Of a DNA stretch of 59,384 bases, positions 26,601-34,426 are shown piece by piece (position 1 is the stretch's first letter; each line of letters opens with the position of its first letter). The notes beneath the pieces were generated by a model. That model saw only the letters and a list, made by a program, of their open reading frames with translations. It had not been told where the DNA came from and did not search any database. A program made the translations under genes and the position numbers. Origin of the DNA: Metaruminococcus_A sp900762715 (GTDB lineage Bacteria > Bacillota > Clostridia > Oscillospirales > Ruminococcaceae); NCBI GenBank assembly GCA_048204295.1, contig DBFBLF010000009.1, positions 1 through 59,384 on the forward strand. Reading direction: 5' to 3'.

Positions 26601-27236
26601 ATGCTCCGGATTCAAAGCGTGGTCACGGAACGCTTTGATCGCATCCCAGTCGGCCATCTCAGCCAGGTCGTCGTAGTCCCAGGTTTCAATCTTCTGAATC
26701 TCGTGAGAGGTACGGAAACCGTCAAAGAAGTTGATAAACGGAACACGGCCCTTAATGGTTGCAAGGTGTGCAACGGCAGAAAGGTCCATAACTTCCTGCG
26801 GGTTGGTCTCAGCCAGCATCGCAAAACCGGTCTGACGGCAAGCGTAAACGTCGGAATGGTCGCCGAAGATGTTCAGCGCGTGGCTTGCTACGGTACGCGC
26901 GGATACGTGGAACACGCTCGGCAGCAGCTCGCCAGCAATTTTGTACATGTTCGGGATCATAAGAAGAAGGCCCTGGGACGCGGTAAAGGTTGTGGTCATT
27001 GCACCGGCTGCAAGGCTGCCGTGAACGGCGCCGGCAGCGCCCGCCTCAGACTGCATCTCCATGACGTTGACCGTCGTGCCGAAGATGTTCTTCTGGCCTA
27101 CAGCGCTCCACTGATCAACACTGTCAGCCATTGGGCTGGACGGAGTGATCGGGTAAATGGCGGCAACTTCTGTAAACGCATAAGCTACATGCGCAGCGGC
27201 AGTGTTGCCGTCCATGCTTTTCATCTTTCTTGCCAT
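23664..27236 (-). CDS. nifJ: Pyruvate:ferredoxin (flavodoxin) oxidoreductase
   Basis: A 1190-residue single-chain PFOR that converts pyruvate and CoA to acetyl-CoA, CO2 and reduced ferredoxin. Domain order is the usual one: pyrimidine-binding domain from the N-terminus (EVAAIYPITPSSPMAD), domain II, the gamma domain, a two-cluster ferredoxin domain with CIQCNQCAYVCPH (~694) and CMGCGVCVNVCPT (~750), and the C-terminal TPP domain with GGDGWAYDIGFGG (~982) and its Cys ligands for the proximal cluster. AGGAGG lies 7 bases before the ATG at 27236. It is a central catabolic enzyme of strict anaerobes. It has its own promoter and a leader hairpin. Confidence 0.97.
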   Translation of the reverse strand: MARKMKSMDGNTAAAHVAYAFTEVAAIYPITPSSPMADSVDQWSAVGQKNIFGTTVNVMEMQSEAGAAGAVHGSLAAGAMTTTFTASQGLLLMIPNMYKIAGELLPSVFHVSARTVASHALNIFGDHSDVYACRQTGFAMLAETNPQEVMDLSAVAHLATIKGRVPFINFFDGFRTSHEIQKIETWDYDDLAEMADWDAIKAFRDHALNPEHPAMRGSHENGDIFFQHREACNKYYDALPAIVEEYMGKVNEKIGTNYQLFNYYGAPDAERVIVAMGSICDVAEEVIDYMTAKGEKVGLVKVRLYRPFVSAKLLEAIPATAKKIAVLDRTKEPGALGEPLFLDVVTALREAGNDAMVIGGRYGLGSKDTPPSSVFAVYDELAKDDPKPRFTIGINDDVTYLSLEEKPAPNTAAEGTTECKFWGLGGDGTVGANKNSTKIIGDHTDKYIQAYFQYDSKKTGGITVSHLRFGDKPIRSPYYINKADFVACHNPSYVVKGFKMVNDVKPGGIFMINCQWSDEELDHHMPAEAKRYIAQNNIQLYTINAIDKAIEIGMGKRTNTILQSAFFALANIMPAEDAIKYMKEAAKKSYSKKGDAVVEMNYKAIDAGKDALHKVEVPASWADAKDPADESQLKGNPATVKMVKEIMEPVSKMDGDSLPVSAFVDHVDGQFEQGASAYEKRGVAVNVPEWNPDTCIQCNQCAYVCPHATIRPFALTAEEVKNAPEGIKTKQMTGKGCEDYQFAMTVSPLDCMGCGVCVNVCPTAAKGTLKMVPQESQAAQQPVFDYCVENIKKKDGMMAETTVKGSQFNQPLLEFSGSCAGCAETSYARLITQLFGERMFISNATGCSSIWGGPAATSPYTVSKVNGFGPAWANSLFEDNAEHGFGMYLGQKAVRDSVAANVRALIAVDYAYAPLKEAAQAWLDTMDDGKLNGAATEKFVAALEDAVIDGCNCEACTLGREILAKKQYLAKKSIWIFGGDGWAYDIGFGGLDHVIASGEDVNIMVFDTEVYSNTGGQASKASQIGQVAQFAAAGKAIGKKSLAEIAMSYGYVYVAQIAMGANQAQTIKAITEAEAYKGPSLIIGYAPCEMHGVKGGMTNCQAEMKKAVEAGYWNMFRYNPALKAEGKNPFILDSKPATADYKEFISNETRYNRLKLAFPDRAEELFDKAADRAKEQYDHLVKLQKLYGEE

Positions 27237-27269
27237 TTTCTTTCCTCCTGAATGTTTTCTCAACACAAA

Positions 27270-27334
27270 CCCCGGCGCTAGCCGGGGCATGTTATGTCGC
27301 TTTAAATTTTACCACGTTTTCCGCGCCTTGTAAA
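27270..27334 (-). promoter_or_regulatory. PFOR promoter and leader hairpin
   Basis: Minus strand TTTACA (27334-27329), 17-base spacer, TAAAAT (27311-27306). In the short leader, CCCCGGC-4 nt-GCCGGGG (27287-27270) is followed by TTTGTGTT, a terminator-like hairpin just upstream of the ribosome binding site. Confidence 0.65.
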
Positions 27335-27339
27335 GGGAT

Positions 27340-27663
27340 ATTATTGTATATAAAAATAATCCAGCTGTTTCCTTTTTCTCCTCAGACTGGCGCCTGCCTC
27401 CTCCGTCTTGCAGATTTTACCGCAAAACTTATTAAAAAATTTACAATTCCCGCACAATACCCCTCTGCCAAACATGCTATTCTAAAGAAACGGCTGTATG
27501 CTTTTCAAAGAAAATTCAATGCGAAAAGGTTTTTGCTAAAGCCGCTAAAGCGGCATCTACAACGTCCGCTTCCAGCTGAACGCCGAAAACGCCTTGTCAT
27601 CCCTCCGCTTCGTATGATAAAGCGCATTTGTTCCGATGTGAAGCGGCAGAAGGGGTGGTCCTT
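27340..27663. other. Intergenic stretch without a recognised gene
   Basis: It holds the PFOR promoter at one end and then AT-rich sequence with a GCCGC-TAAA-GCGGC hairpin near 27540. No reading frame here has a ribosome site or recognisable product. A promoter for the following hydrolase must lie here, but no convincing pair of hexamers stood out. Confidence 0.4.
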
Positions 27664-28326
27664 ATGTTTATAATGTGCAACGGCATTAATTTGTTTTATG
27701 AAAAAACCGGGGATGGTTCCCCGCTGATCCTGTCCCACGGCAACGGGGAGAACCACACTATTTTCGACCGGCTTGTCCCCCGGCTTGCCGAGTCTTACAC
27801 CGTTTACGCGGTCGATTCCCCAGGCCACGGCCGGAGCCAGAGGCCGGACACATACCATTATCATGTATTCGCTGAAGCTTTTTCAGCCTTTATCCGGCAG
27901 CTCGAACTTGACCGGCCGGCCTTCTGCGGCTTCAGTGACGGCGGGATTATCGGCCTGCTGCTGGCTTCAAAGGAGCCGGAGCTCCTTTCCCGCCTGGCAG
28001 CCTGCGGTGCGAACCTCACGCCGGACGGGCTCAAGAAACGCTGGAGGGCGCTGTTCCGCGCCGGATATTTTTTTACCCGGAATCCTCTCACCGCAATGAT
28101 GCTCAAAGAACCGCAGATTACGGTGGAAGAGCTTGGGAAAATTCGGGTCCCCACCCTGGTCGCCGCAGGAGCGCGGGATATTGTAAAAGAAACGGAAACC
28201 CGCGCCATTGCAGCGGGGATTCCGGGGGCCGAGCTGAAAATCCTGCCGGGCGAATCCCACGCCAGCTATGTGACGGATGAAACAAAGCTCTTTCCCCTGC
28301 TGCAGGAATTCCTCCGTCCCATTTAA
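27664..28326 (+). CDS. Alpha/beta hydrolase
   Basis: A 220-residue single-domain hydrolase. The oxyanion motif LSHGNGEN is near residue 24, the nucleophile elbow CGFSDGG near 90 (Ser), the acid GARDIVKE near 170 (Asp) and the catalytic His in GESHASYV near 200. The substrate is unknown; esters or peptidic substrates are both possible. AAGGGG lies 8 bases before the ATG. It is monocistronic, with an AT-rich inverted repeat after the stop. Confidence 0.88.
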   Translation: MFIMCNGINLFYEKTGDGSPLILSHGNGENHTIFDRLVPRLAESYTVYAVDSPGHGRSQRPDTYHYHVFAEAFSAFIRQLELDRPAFCGFSDGGIIGLLLASKEPELLSRLAACGANLTPDGLKKRWRALFRAGYFFTRNPLTAMMLKEPQITVEELGKIRVPTLVAAGARDIVKETETRAIAAGIPGAELKILPGESHASYVTDETKLFPLLQEFLRPI

Positions 28327-28338
28327 AAGGACAGTAAC

Positions 28339-28372
28339 TTTAAACAATAAAGCAAAGCTTATTTTGTTTAAA
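28339..28372 (+). terminator. AT-rich inverted repeat after the hydrolase gene
   Basis: TTTAAACAA pairs with TTGTTTAAA, with a partly paired inner stem. It may act as a weak terminator. Confidence 0.4.
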
Positions 28373-28399
28373 ATAATGCTTCTGCCTCCCCTTGTCAAA

Positions 28400-28408
28400 T
28401 GGTATAAT
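28400..28408 (+). promoter_or_regulatory. Extended -10 promoter of the lipoprotein gene
   Basis: TGG followed directly by TATAAT; no good -35 hexamer, as is common for TGn-TATAAT promoters. Confidence 0.5.
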
Positions 28409-28441
28409 GAATGAACCATACCACACAATGGAGGGGTGACG

Positions 28442-28969
28442 ATGAAACGTTTCCGCGGGCCGTTGTTATTAACCTGCTGTATATTCGCCCTTTTTCTCTT
28501 TTCGTCCTGCACAGACCAGTCGGAAGAAATTCTAGGCAAGCTTTCCGAAGATTTTCGCAAAGCTGCTGTCACCTGCGCCGAACAGCTTGAGGACGGCGAA
28601 AACTACAAGGCGGTTTCCGCCGCGGAAGACGGGACCTCCGTGACATTCCGCGTGGATGAAAGCCAGTGGGAACACATCACAGTCGATGAATTTACCCTGA
28701 CCTGGGACCCGCAGAAAGGAGCGGTATCCTCGGTTGAAATCTGCGGGCTTGGGGAATTAGCAAGCTCTATGCTAGCGACAGATGATTGGCTGCTCCTGCT
28801 CCGTTCTGTCATTCCTGAAAAAGACGCACCAACGGCTCTGATCCAGGTTGAGGTGTCAAATTTCCTAAGCGGCGCTCTGAAAGAGAAGCTTTACGGCGAC
28901 GGAAAATACAGCCTGCGGTATGAGGAAACGGAAGACCGCTGCTGTTTCACGGGCGAGCTTCTGAAATGA
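28442..28969 (+). CDS. Small predicted lipoprotein of unknown function
   Basis: A 175-residue secreted protein. The N-terminus MKRFRGPLLLTCCIFALFLF followed by SSC is a lipoprotein signal peptide whose lipobox Cys is at residue 23. The mature part is acidic and shows no domain I recognise. It alternates short beta-prone segments (KAVSAAEDGTSVTFRVDE, YSLRYEETEDRCCFTGEL). GGAGG lies 7 bases before the ATG. It has its own promoter and a strong terminator, so it acts alone; a membrane-surface role is likely, but no substrate can be named. Confidence 0.75.
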   Translation: MKRFRGPLLLTCCIFALFLFSSCTDQSEEILGKLSEDFRKAAVTCAEQLEDGENYKAVSAAEDGTSVTFRVDESQWEHITVDEFTLTWDPQKGAVSSVEICGLGELASSMLATDDWLLLLRSVIPEKDAPTALIQVEVSNFLSGALKEKLYGDGKYSLRYEETEDRCCFTGELLK

Positions 28970-28972
28970 TAA

Positions 28973-29008
28973 AAGGCCCCTTTTCTATCTGAAAAGGGGC
29001 CTTTTTAC
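28973..29008. terminator. Bidirectional terminator
   Basis: AAAAGGCCCCTTTTC-5 nt-GAAAAGGGGCCTTTTT. Confidence 0.92.
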
Positions 29009-29021
29009 TGCTCGCTGCTCC

Positions 29022-29564
29022 CTACAGCTCTTCGCAGAGATGCCTTGCAGAAGCCTCAACCGCCTTCAGCATATACTCCCGGGAAAACCGGGTAATGGGC
29101 AGCCGGTCGCGCGGGATCATCCCAATATGGCCAAGGGTTTCCTCCATATTGAGCATGCAATAGGAGGTCCCCCGCCCGGAGCCCCCGGCAGCTGCGACAA
29201 AGATGCAGGGCTTTTCCTTTAAAAAGTGGTTATGCACCGTCTCAAGCCGGCGGATGCGGTCCATCAGCGTCTTGAGCGGCTCTGAAAGGTCATGCCAGTA
29301 AACCGGGGTGATGAAGACCACCGCCTCTGCCTCCACCATTTTGCGGTAAACCTCCGCAAGGTCATCCTGGATGATGCAACTCCCCTTTTCCTTGCAGTCT
29401 CCATAGCCGTTCCGGCAGACCCGGCACCGCTCGATGGACAGGGCGTTAAGCTGAATTGCCTCCGCTTCCTTTCCGGCTTCCGCGACGCCGCGCAGCGCCG
29501 CCTCCTTGCAGGCGGCCGTCAGCCCATCCGCGTTGGGACTGCACCAAATGACAGGAATCGACAT
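29022..29564 (-). CDS. NADPH-dependent FMN reductase / flavodoxin-family protein
   Basis: A 180-residue flavoprotein-type oxidoreductase. IPVIWCSPNADGLTAACKEA supplies the phosphate-binding loop for FMN, a Cys-rich loop (CRVCRNGYGDCKEKGSC, four Cys) follows near residue 50, and VVFITPVYWHDLSEPLKTLMDR is the conserved flavodoxin-fold motif near 90. The Cys loop is typical of the iron-sulfur-flavoprotein-like group, though a complete cluster motif cannot be proved. AGGTG lies upstream of the ATG at 29564. Function is probably quinone or nitro-compound reduction. Confidence 0.85.
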   Translation of the reverse strand: MSIPVIWCSPNADGLTAACKEAALRGVAEAGKEAEAIQLNALSIERCRVCRNGYGDCKEKGSCIIQDDLAEVYRKMVEAEAVVFITPVYWHDLSEPLKTLMDRIRRLETVHNHFLKEKPCIFVAAAGGSGRGTSYCMLNMEETLGHIGMIPRDRLPITRFSREYMLKAVEASARHLCEEL

Positions 29565-29678
29565 AAAGAACACCTCAACTCTGTTAAAATCTGGTTATAC
29601 TTATAATAATACGGAACCGGAAGGGCGTAAAGACCATTTGGGTAAAAAAGCGGGCGAAAGAAATTATTTTCGTTATCG

Positions 29679-29707
29679 TTTACTTTTGGTTTGGAAAATG
29701 GTATAAT
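29679..29707 (+). promoter_or_regulatory. Promoter of the 99-residue protein gene
   Basis: TTTACT (29679-29684), 17-base spacer, TGG-TATAAT (29702-29707, extended -10). Confidence 0.75.
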
Positions 29708-29815
29708 ATTGTATCAGTCCTGATTGCATGTCCGAAACATTGAAGCGAATGGAAAGATTTTTCCCAGCCCGTTTGAGTGGCACGGGAATAACCGATGGAA
29801 AGAGAGGTCCTACGA

Positions 29816-30115
29816 ATGAGCGAGAAACAGACTCCATTTTTTACTTATAAAGGAAAGCCGTTGGTCCGCAAAGGCGATACCATTTATTACGGTTCCATGG
29901 GTGACGATTTCGTCGTCATGCTGAGTATTCAGTCGCATACCAGCGAGGGTGAGCTTGACCTGGCCGACAATATCACGATTCAGCTGATGCATACCGATAC
30001 CACGATTAACCCGATGGATATCGTGGTTAAAAAAGCCGAAAAGAAGGGGCTCTACCAGGCGCTGGATATCGCAAGTATCTGGCTCGAACGCGCGCTGGAA
30101 GGCGGAGCGGAATAA
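29816..30115 (+). CDS. Conserved small protein of unknown function (99 aa)
   Basis: A 99-residue soluble protein: SEKQTPFFTYKGKPLVRKGD, then TIYYGSMGDDFVVMLSIQ, then a short acidic loop and a C-terminal amphipathic helix (KGLYQALDIASIWLERAL). The look is of a small clostridial house protein with a beta barrel-like N-terminus and one helix. No named family is claimed. GAGAGG lies 8 bases before the ATG at 29816; upstream in-frame codons lack a site. A strong promoter about 110 bases upstream suggests good expression. Confidence 0.75.
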   Translation: MSEKQTPFFTYKGKPLVRKGDTIYYGSMGDDFVVMLSIQSHTSEGELDLADNITIQLMHTDTTINPMDIVVKKAEKKGLYQALDIASIWLERALEGGAE

Positions 30116-30131
30116 TCCGGTCAGCTATATT

Positions 30132-30170
30132 AAAAAGAGGCTTTGTGTTTTACAACACAAAGCCTCTTTT
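30132..30170. terminator. Bidirectional terminator
   Basis: AAAGAGGCTTTGTGTT-4 nt-AACACAAAGCCTCTTT with T tract; convergent genes. Confidence 0.92.
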
Positions 30171-30186
30171 CTGCTTTTTATTTCTA

Positions 30187-32802
30187 TTACCGTTCGTGGT
30201 GGCGGATCAATCCAATTGCCTTGCTGATTTCCAATACCACGACCGGAACCAGCGCCAGCCCGATTGCTGCGAGGTAGAGCAGCGGCGGGAGCTGGATTAA
30301 GCCAAAAGCCATCGCCACCGGCGGAATAAAGACCACCAGAGCAACCAGCGCGGTTGAAATGAGCGCGGCGCCGTTGAGTCTCCGGTTGCTGAACGGCCCA
30401 ATTTTAAAGAGGGAGCGGTCGGAGCGCATGTTGAATGAGTGGACGACCTGAGTCATGGAAAGGACGATAAAGGCCATGGTCTGGCCGCCCTCCAACATGC
30501 CGGTCACCTGCCAGCCATACCAGAACCCGAACAGGGTGAGCACGGCGAACATCACGCCCTGCAGCACCACCCGCACACCCATGCCGTGAGCGAAGAGGCC
30601 CTCGCTTTTCGGTTTGGGGCTGCGCTTCATCACGGCGTCGTCTACCGGCTCCATCCCAAGAGCGATGGCAGGCAGGCTGTCAGTTACCAGGTTGATCCAA
30701 AGCAGCTGCATGGAAAGCAGGGGCGAATTGCGCCAGAACAGCATGGCGAAGAAAACGGTCAGCACCTCGCCAATATTGGTGCCGAGCAGGAACATGACCG
30801 CTTTCTTGATGTTGTCGTAGATGCCGCGGCCCTCTTTGACCGCGTCGACGATGGTGGCGAAGTTGTCGTCGGTCAGGGTCATATCGGAAGCGCCCTTTGC
30901 AACGTCGGTCCCGGTGATCCCCATTGCGCAGCCAATGTCCGCCGCCTTGAGAGCCGGCGCGTCGTTGACGCCGTCTCCTGTCATGGAAACGACTTCGCCC
31001 TGCGCCTGCCAGGCTTTGACAATCCGAATTTTATCCTCCGGCGACACACGGGCATAGACCGAGATGGTGCGAACGCGGTTCTGCAGTTCTTCTTCGCTCA
31101 TCTGGGCGAGCTCCGCACCGGTTACCGCGTCGTCCCCGTCCAGCAGGATTCCCAAATCCCTTGCGATGGCAGAGGCGGTCACAACGTGGTCGCCGGTGAT
31201 CATGACCGGTTTGATGCCCGCCTCGCGGCAGACCTTGACCGCTTCCCTGGCCTCCGGGCGCGGCGGATCGATCATCCCTACAAGCCCAAGGAAGGTCAGC
31301 CCGTTTTCCAGTTCCTCCGGGGTGGAGTTCTGCGGCACAGCGTCAATTTCCTTACAGGCAACCGCCAATACCCGGAGCGCCTCCCGGCTCATCCGGTCGG
31401 TCTCTTCCCGGGCGGCGTCAAGGTTCCCGGAGATACAGCGGGCGGCAAGGACGTCAAACGCGCCCTTGACGATAACGATGTTTTTGCCGTCTATTTGGTT
31501 GACAGTGGTCATCAGCTTACGGTCGGAATCAAATGGGATTTCCGCAAGCCTTGGGTATTCCTCCGCAAGGCTGCTCTTGGGCATCCCGTTTTTGTAAGCC
31601 GCAAGGACAATAGCGGTTTCAGTCGGATCGCCGATATGCCGCTCTTTCCCGTTTTCAATTTCAACCGTTCCATCACTGCACAGGGTTGCGTACCGCAGAA
31701 TCCTGCGGATTTCTTCCCCATTGGCTTCAGAAATTTTCTCCTGTTCGCCGCTGTCGGCGTAAGCTTCCACCAGGGTCATTCGGTTCTGGGTCAGGGTGCC
31801 GGTCTTATCCGAGCAGATAACCGAAGCGCTCCCCAGCGTTTCGACTGCAGGGAGCCGCCGGATAATCGCGTTTTTCTTCACCATCCGCTGCACGCCGATG
31901 GACAGGACGATGGTAACGATGGCCGGAAGCCCTTCCGGAATAGCGGAAACCGCAAGGGAGACGGCGGTCATGAAAATTTCCATCGGCGGGATACCGTCAA
32001 TAATACCGATGACAAAGATGACCGCACAGGCGATCAGCGCCACAATGCCGAGGTACTTGCCAAGCTTTGAAAGTTTCTGCTGGAGCGGGGTCTGGGTTTC
32101 ACTCTCCCCTTCCAGCAGATGGGCGACCTTGCCCATCTCGGTTTCCATCCCGGTAGAAGTGACCACCGCGGTGCCGCGGCCATAGGTGATGCTGCACCCG
32201 GAGTAGACCATATTTTTCCGGTCGCCGAGCGGCGCGTCCGCCGGGATTGCCGCGGTGGCGTCTTTTTCACTGGGGACAGACTCCCCGGTCAGGGCGGATT
32301 CCTCCGATTTCAGGCTGGCCGACTCCAGCAGGCGGGCGTCCGCCGGGATAAAGTCGCCCGCTTCAAGCAGGATGACGTCGCCCGGAACCAGAACAGACGC
32401 CTCCACCACCGCTTCCCGCCCCTCCCGGCGGACCTTGGCATGAGGCGCCGAAAGGTCTTTAAGCGCATCAAGCGCCTTCTCCGCTTTACTCTCCTGCACA
32501 ACGCCCATGACGGCGTTGAGGATGACTATGACCAGGATCAAGACCGGTTCGAAAAATTCATTCGGCTCTCCCTCAACACAGGCGATAACAAACGAAACCG
32601 CTGCCGCCGCCAAAAGGATAAGGATCATAACATCTTTAAACTGGTCCAGAAAACGCTGAAGGTTTGTCTTTTTCTTTCCGCCGCGCAGTTTGTTTTCCCC
32701 GTACCGCTCCAGACGTGCGGCGGCTTCGCTTTCTGTAAGGCCCTGAGCGCCGGTATTCAGTTCCCGCTCAATTGCCTGCACACTCTTATCGTGCCATGTC
32801 AT
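30187..32802 (-). CDS. P-type Ca2+-transporting ATPase (P2A/P2B type)
   Basis: An 871-residue calcium pump. The cation-ATPase N-terminal domain (WHDKSVQAIERELNTGAQGL) is followed by transmembrane helices, the actuator motif with LTGESVPSEK near 175, the PEGLP helix-4 motif SAIPEGLPAIVTIVLSIG near 290, the phosphorylation motif CSDKTGTLTQN with Asp at about residue 333, the KGAFDVL nucleotide site, TGDGVNDAPALK near 605, and the C-terminal six-helix cation_ATPase_C region. The ATG has AGGGGG 9 bases upstream. It probably exports Ca2+ (or Mn2+) from the cytoplasm. It is monocistronic with a structured leader. Confidence 0.94.
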   Translation of the reverse strand: MTWHDKSVQAIERELNTGAQGLTESEAAARLERYGENKLRGGKKKTNLQRFLDQFKDVMILILLAAAAVSFVIACVEGEPNEFFEPVLILVIVILNAVMGVVQESKAEKALDALKDLSAPHAKVRREGREAVVEASVLVPGDVILLEAGDFIPADARLLESASLKSEESALTGESVPSEKDATAAIPADAPLGDRKNMVYSGCSITYGRGTAVVTSTGMETEMGKVAHLLEGESETQTPLQQKLSKLGKYLGIVALIACAVIFVIGIIDGIPPMEIFMTAVSLAVSAIPEGLPAIVTIVLSIGVQRMVKKNAIIRRLPAVETLGSASVICSDKTGTLTQNRMTLVEAYADSGEQEKISEANGEEIRRILRYATLCSDGTVEIENGKERHIGDPTETAIVLAAYKNGMPKSSLAEEYPRLAEIPFDSDRKLMTTVNQIDGKNIVIVKGAFDVLAARCISGNLDAAREETDRMSREALRVLAVACKEIDAVPQNSTPEELENGLTFLGLVGMIDPPRPEAREAVKVCREAGIKPVMITGDHVVTASAIARDLGILLDGDDAVTGAELAQMSEEELQNRVRTISVYARVSPEDKIRIVKAWQAQGEVVSMTGDGVNDAPALKAADIGCAMGITGTDVAKGASDMTLTDDNFATIVDAVKEGRGIYDNIKKAVMFLLGTNIGEVLTVFFAMLFWRNSPLLSMQLLWINLVTDSLPAIALGMEPVDDAVMKRSPKPKSEGLFAHGMGVRVVLQGVMFAVLTLFGFWYGWQVTGMLEGGQTMAFIVLSMTQVVHSFNMRSDRSLFKIGPFSNRRLNGAALISTALVALVVFIPPVAMAFGLIQLPPLLYLAAIGLALVPVVVLEISKAIGLIRHHER

Positions 32803-32827
32803 TAAAAAAATCCCCCTGTCTGTTATT

Positions 32828-32961
32828 TACGCTGTTAGTCTGCCCGTTTTCTTTGAGAAAATAGACAGCGTAAACAGCACCTTTATATTTTAATTCCGTT
32901 TACACGTTTTTTAAATCCGGTTATGTCCAGCCCATTATATAAAAACGGCTTTCATTTTAAA
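32828..32961 (-). promoter_or_regulatory. P-type ATPase promoter and leader hairpin
   Basis: A minus-strand promoter, TTTAAA-16-TATAAT (32961-32934), precedes the gene. In the leader, TACGCTG/CAGCGTA plus TCT/AGA form a long bulged stem (32872-32828) just upstream of the ribosome site. It does not match the yybP-ykoY (Mn2+) or M-box consensus that I know. The remaining sequence to 33100 is AT-rich with no gene. Confidence 0.4.
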
Positions 32962-33101
32962 CCCCTTTTCCGTGAAGATAACCGCCGCGGCGGTATTATT
33001 CCAATATACGGCTTATTTTAAAGGGAAAAAATGTATTTTCAGCACCAAATTCTTTAAATTTTTATGAGTGTGTGAATAAAATATGAATTCAAATCATTAT
33101 C

Positions 33102-33155
33102 TTGACTTCGTATAGCGGGTATGTTATCCTATAAGCAGTATCAACCTGTATATAC
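33102..33155 (+). promoter_or_regulatory. gntR promoter with HutC-type operator
   Basis: TTGACT (33102-33107), 17-base spacer, TATCCT (33125-33130). Just after the predicted start lies the 8-bp palindrome GTATATAC (33148-33155), which fits the HutC-subfamily GntR consensus GTMTAKAC. This suggests autorepression. Confidence 0.6.
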
Positions 33156-33192
33156 CTGTTAAACCTATAACAAACATTTGGGAGGGATACAT

Positions 33193-33930
33193 ATGGCGGA
33201 TTGCCTGAACCGGCAGAGCCCGCAGCCGCTCCATCTTCAGTTTGAGGAGCTTTTGCGGGTACAGCTGGACAATGAAGAATGGCCGGTTCACTCCTGCATT
33301 CCCTCCGAGAACGAACTCAGCCGCAAATACGGCATTAGCCGGATGACGGTCCGGGCGGTGCTTACAAGGCTGGTAGACGCAGGGCTTCTCTACCGGGTCC
33401 CCGGCAAGGGAACCTTTGTGGCGGAGCCGAAAATTGTCAGCCGCCCCCTCTCCCAGATGGGAATCACCCAGCAGCTTGAACAAATGGGATACGAAACCTC
33501 CACCAAGGTGATCAACATTGGAGTAGTTTCCTGCCCTTCTAAAATGGCAAAGCGCCTTAAGCTTGAGCCCGGAACCGATGTGACGACCATTAAGCGGCTG
33601 CGGTTTGTCAAAGGGGAGCCGCTTTCCATCCACACCTCTTATATTCCCTTGAGCGTCTGCAGCGATCTGGAAATGCAGGATTTTGAACACAACCAGCTCT
33701 GCGACATTATGGAGCAGGTGTATCACCACGAAATTATTCGCCGGGTGGAGACGCTGGAATCGACTACCGCTTCCATTGACGAAGCGGAGCTCCTGTCTGT
33801 ACGGCCCGCTTTCCCCCTGCTCCTGCTCAATACTACTATATATACCACCGGGGACCTTCCGGTAGAATGCTCCGCTGTCGTGTTCAGGGGCGATAAATTT
33901 AAAATCAAGCTGGAATTCAATAAAAACTGA
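33193..33930 (+). CDS. GntR/HutC-family transcriptional regulator with UTRA domain
   Basis: A 245-residue regulator. The winged-helix DNA-binding domain (~15-75) shows PSENELSRKYGISRMTVRAVL, then LYRVPGKGTFV, the classic GntR signature. The C-terminal UTRA/chorismate-lyase-fold domain (~95-240) binds a small ligand, usually a sugar phosphate or related metabolite. GGGAGGG lies 6 bases before the ATG. Its promoter carries a matching operator. It sits upstream of the kinase-transketolase operon in the same direction, separated by a tandem-repeat array, and probably represses that operon until the pathway intermediate is present. Confidence 0.92.
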   Translation: MADCLNRQSPQPLHLQFEELLRVQLDNEEWPVHSCIPSENELSRKYGISRMTVRAVLTRLVDAGLLYRVPGKGTFVAEPKIVSRPLSQMGITQQLEQMGYETSTKVINIGVVSCPSKMAKRLKLEPGTDVTTIKRLRFVKGEPLSIHTSYIPLSVCSDLEMQDFEHNQLCDIMEQVYHHEIIRRVETLESTTASIDEAELLSVRPAFPLLLLNTTIYTTGDLPVECSAVVFRGDKFKIKLEFNKN

Positions 33931-34231
33931 GCCCGTGGCCGGGCTTGACAAACGCGAGACATATGTTTTTCAATTTCAGCGCCGCCATCCCGCGAGACAC
34001 GCTGTCTCCAAGAAATAATTTGCCCGTGGCCGGGCTTGACAAACGCAAGACATATGTGTTTCCAATTTCAGCGTTGCCATCCCGCGAGGCACGCTGTCTC
34101 CAAGAAACAATTTGCCCGTGACCGGGCTTGACAAACGCGAGACATATGTGTTTCCAATTTCAGCGTTGCCATCCCGCGAGGCACGCTGTCTCCAAGAAAT
34201 AATTTGCCCGTGGCCGGGCTTGACAAACGCG
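33931..34231 (+). repeat. Tandem array of 91/92-bp repeats (three full, one partial)
   Basis: Units start at 33931 (91 bp), 34022 (92 bp), 34114 (92 bp) and 34206 (about 26 bp). Each begins GCCCGTGGCCGGGC (a small GCCCG/CGGGC hairpin), then TTGACAAACGC, an ACATATGT palindrome, and ends with a GCTGTCTCCAAGAAA block. Units differ at only a few positions. The array begins immediately after the gntR stop codon and ends about 195 bases before the kinase gene. No open frame or promoter pattern explains it. The rest of the gap (34232-34426) holds a GCCGGG-AAA-CCCGGC hairpin and no gene. Confidence 0.9.
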
Positions 34232-34426
34232 GCCGGGAAACCCGGCGGGCATTCGCAATGCGCCGGCAGTTCCAGCAGCGGCGTTCCAGCCCCGTGGGCC
34301 GCCTTTATCTTCTCAATCTCAACGCACCTTGCGGGATTATTCTTTTGAAATCGGCGTGACGTTTGAACCGCAATTACCTGCAGGGCTTCCCGCCAGCAAT
34401 CTCATACAGAACTAAGGAGTGACACC

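Noticed and set aside
24588..27251. A long 887-codon frame on the plus strand
   Set aside because: It is the antisense shadow of the PFOR gene, whose domains and motifs are unambiguous on the minus strand.
30439..32070. A 543-codon frame on the plus strand
   Set aside because: Antisense of the P-type ATPase gene, which has all catalytic motifs.
33945..34230. Promoters in each 92-bp unit because of the TTGACA
   Set aside because: No -10 hexamer lies at a suitable distance in any unit.
33931..34231. CRISPR array
   Set aside because: The repeats are 91/92 bp head to tail with no spacers between them, and no cas genes are present.
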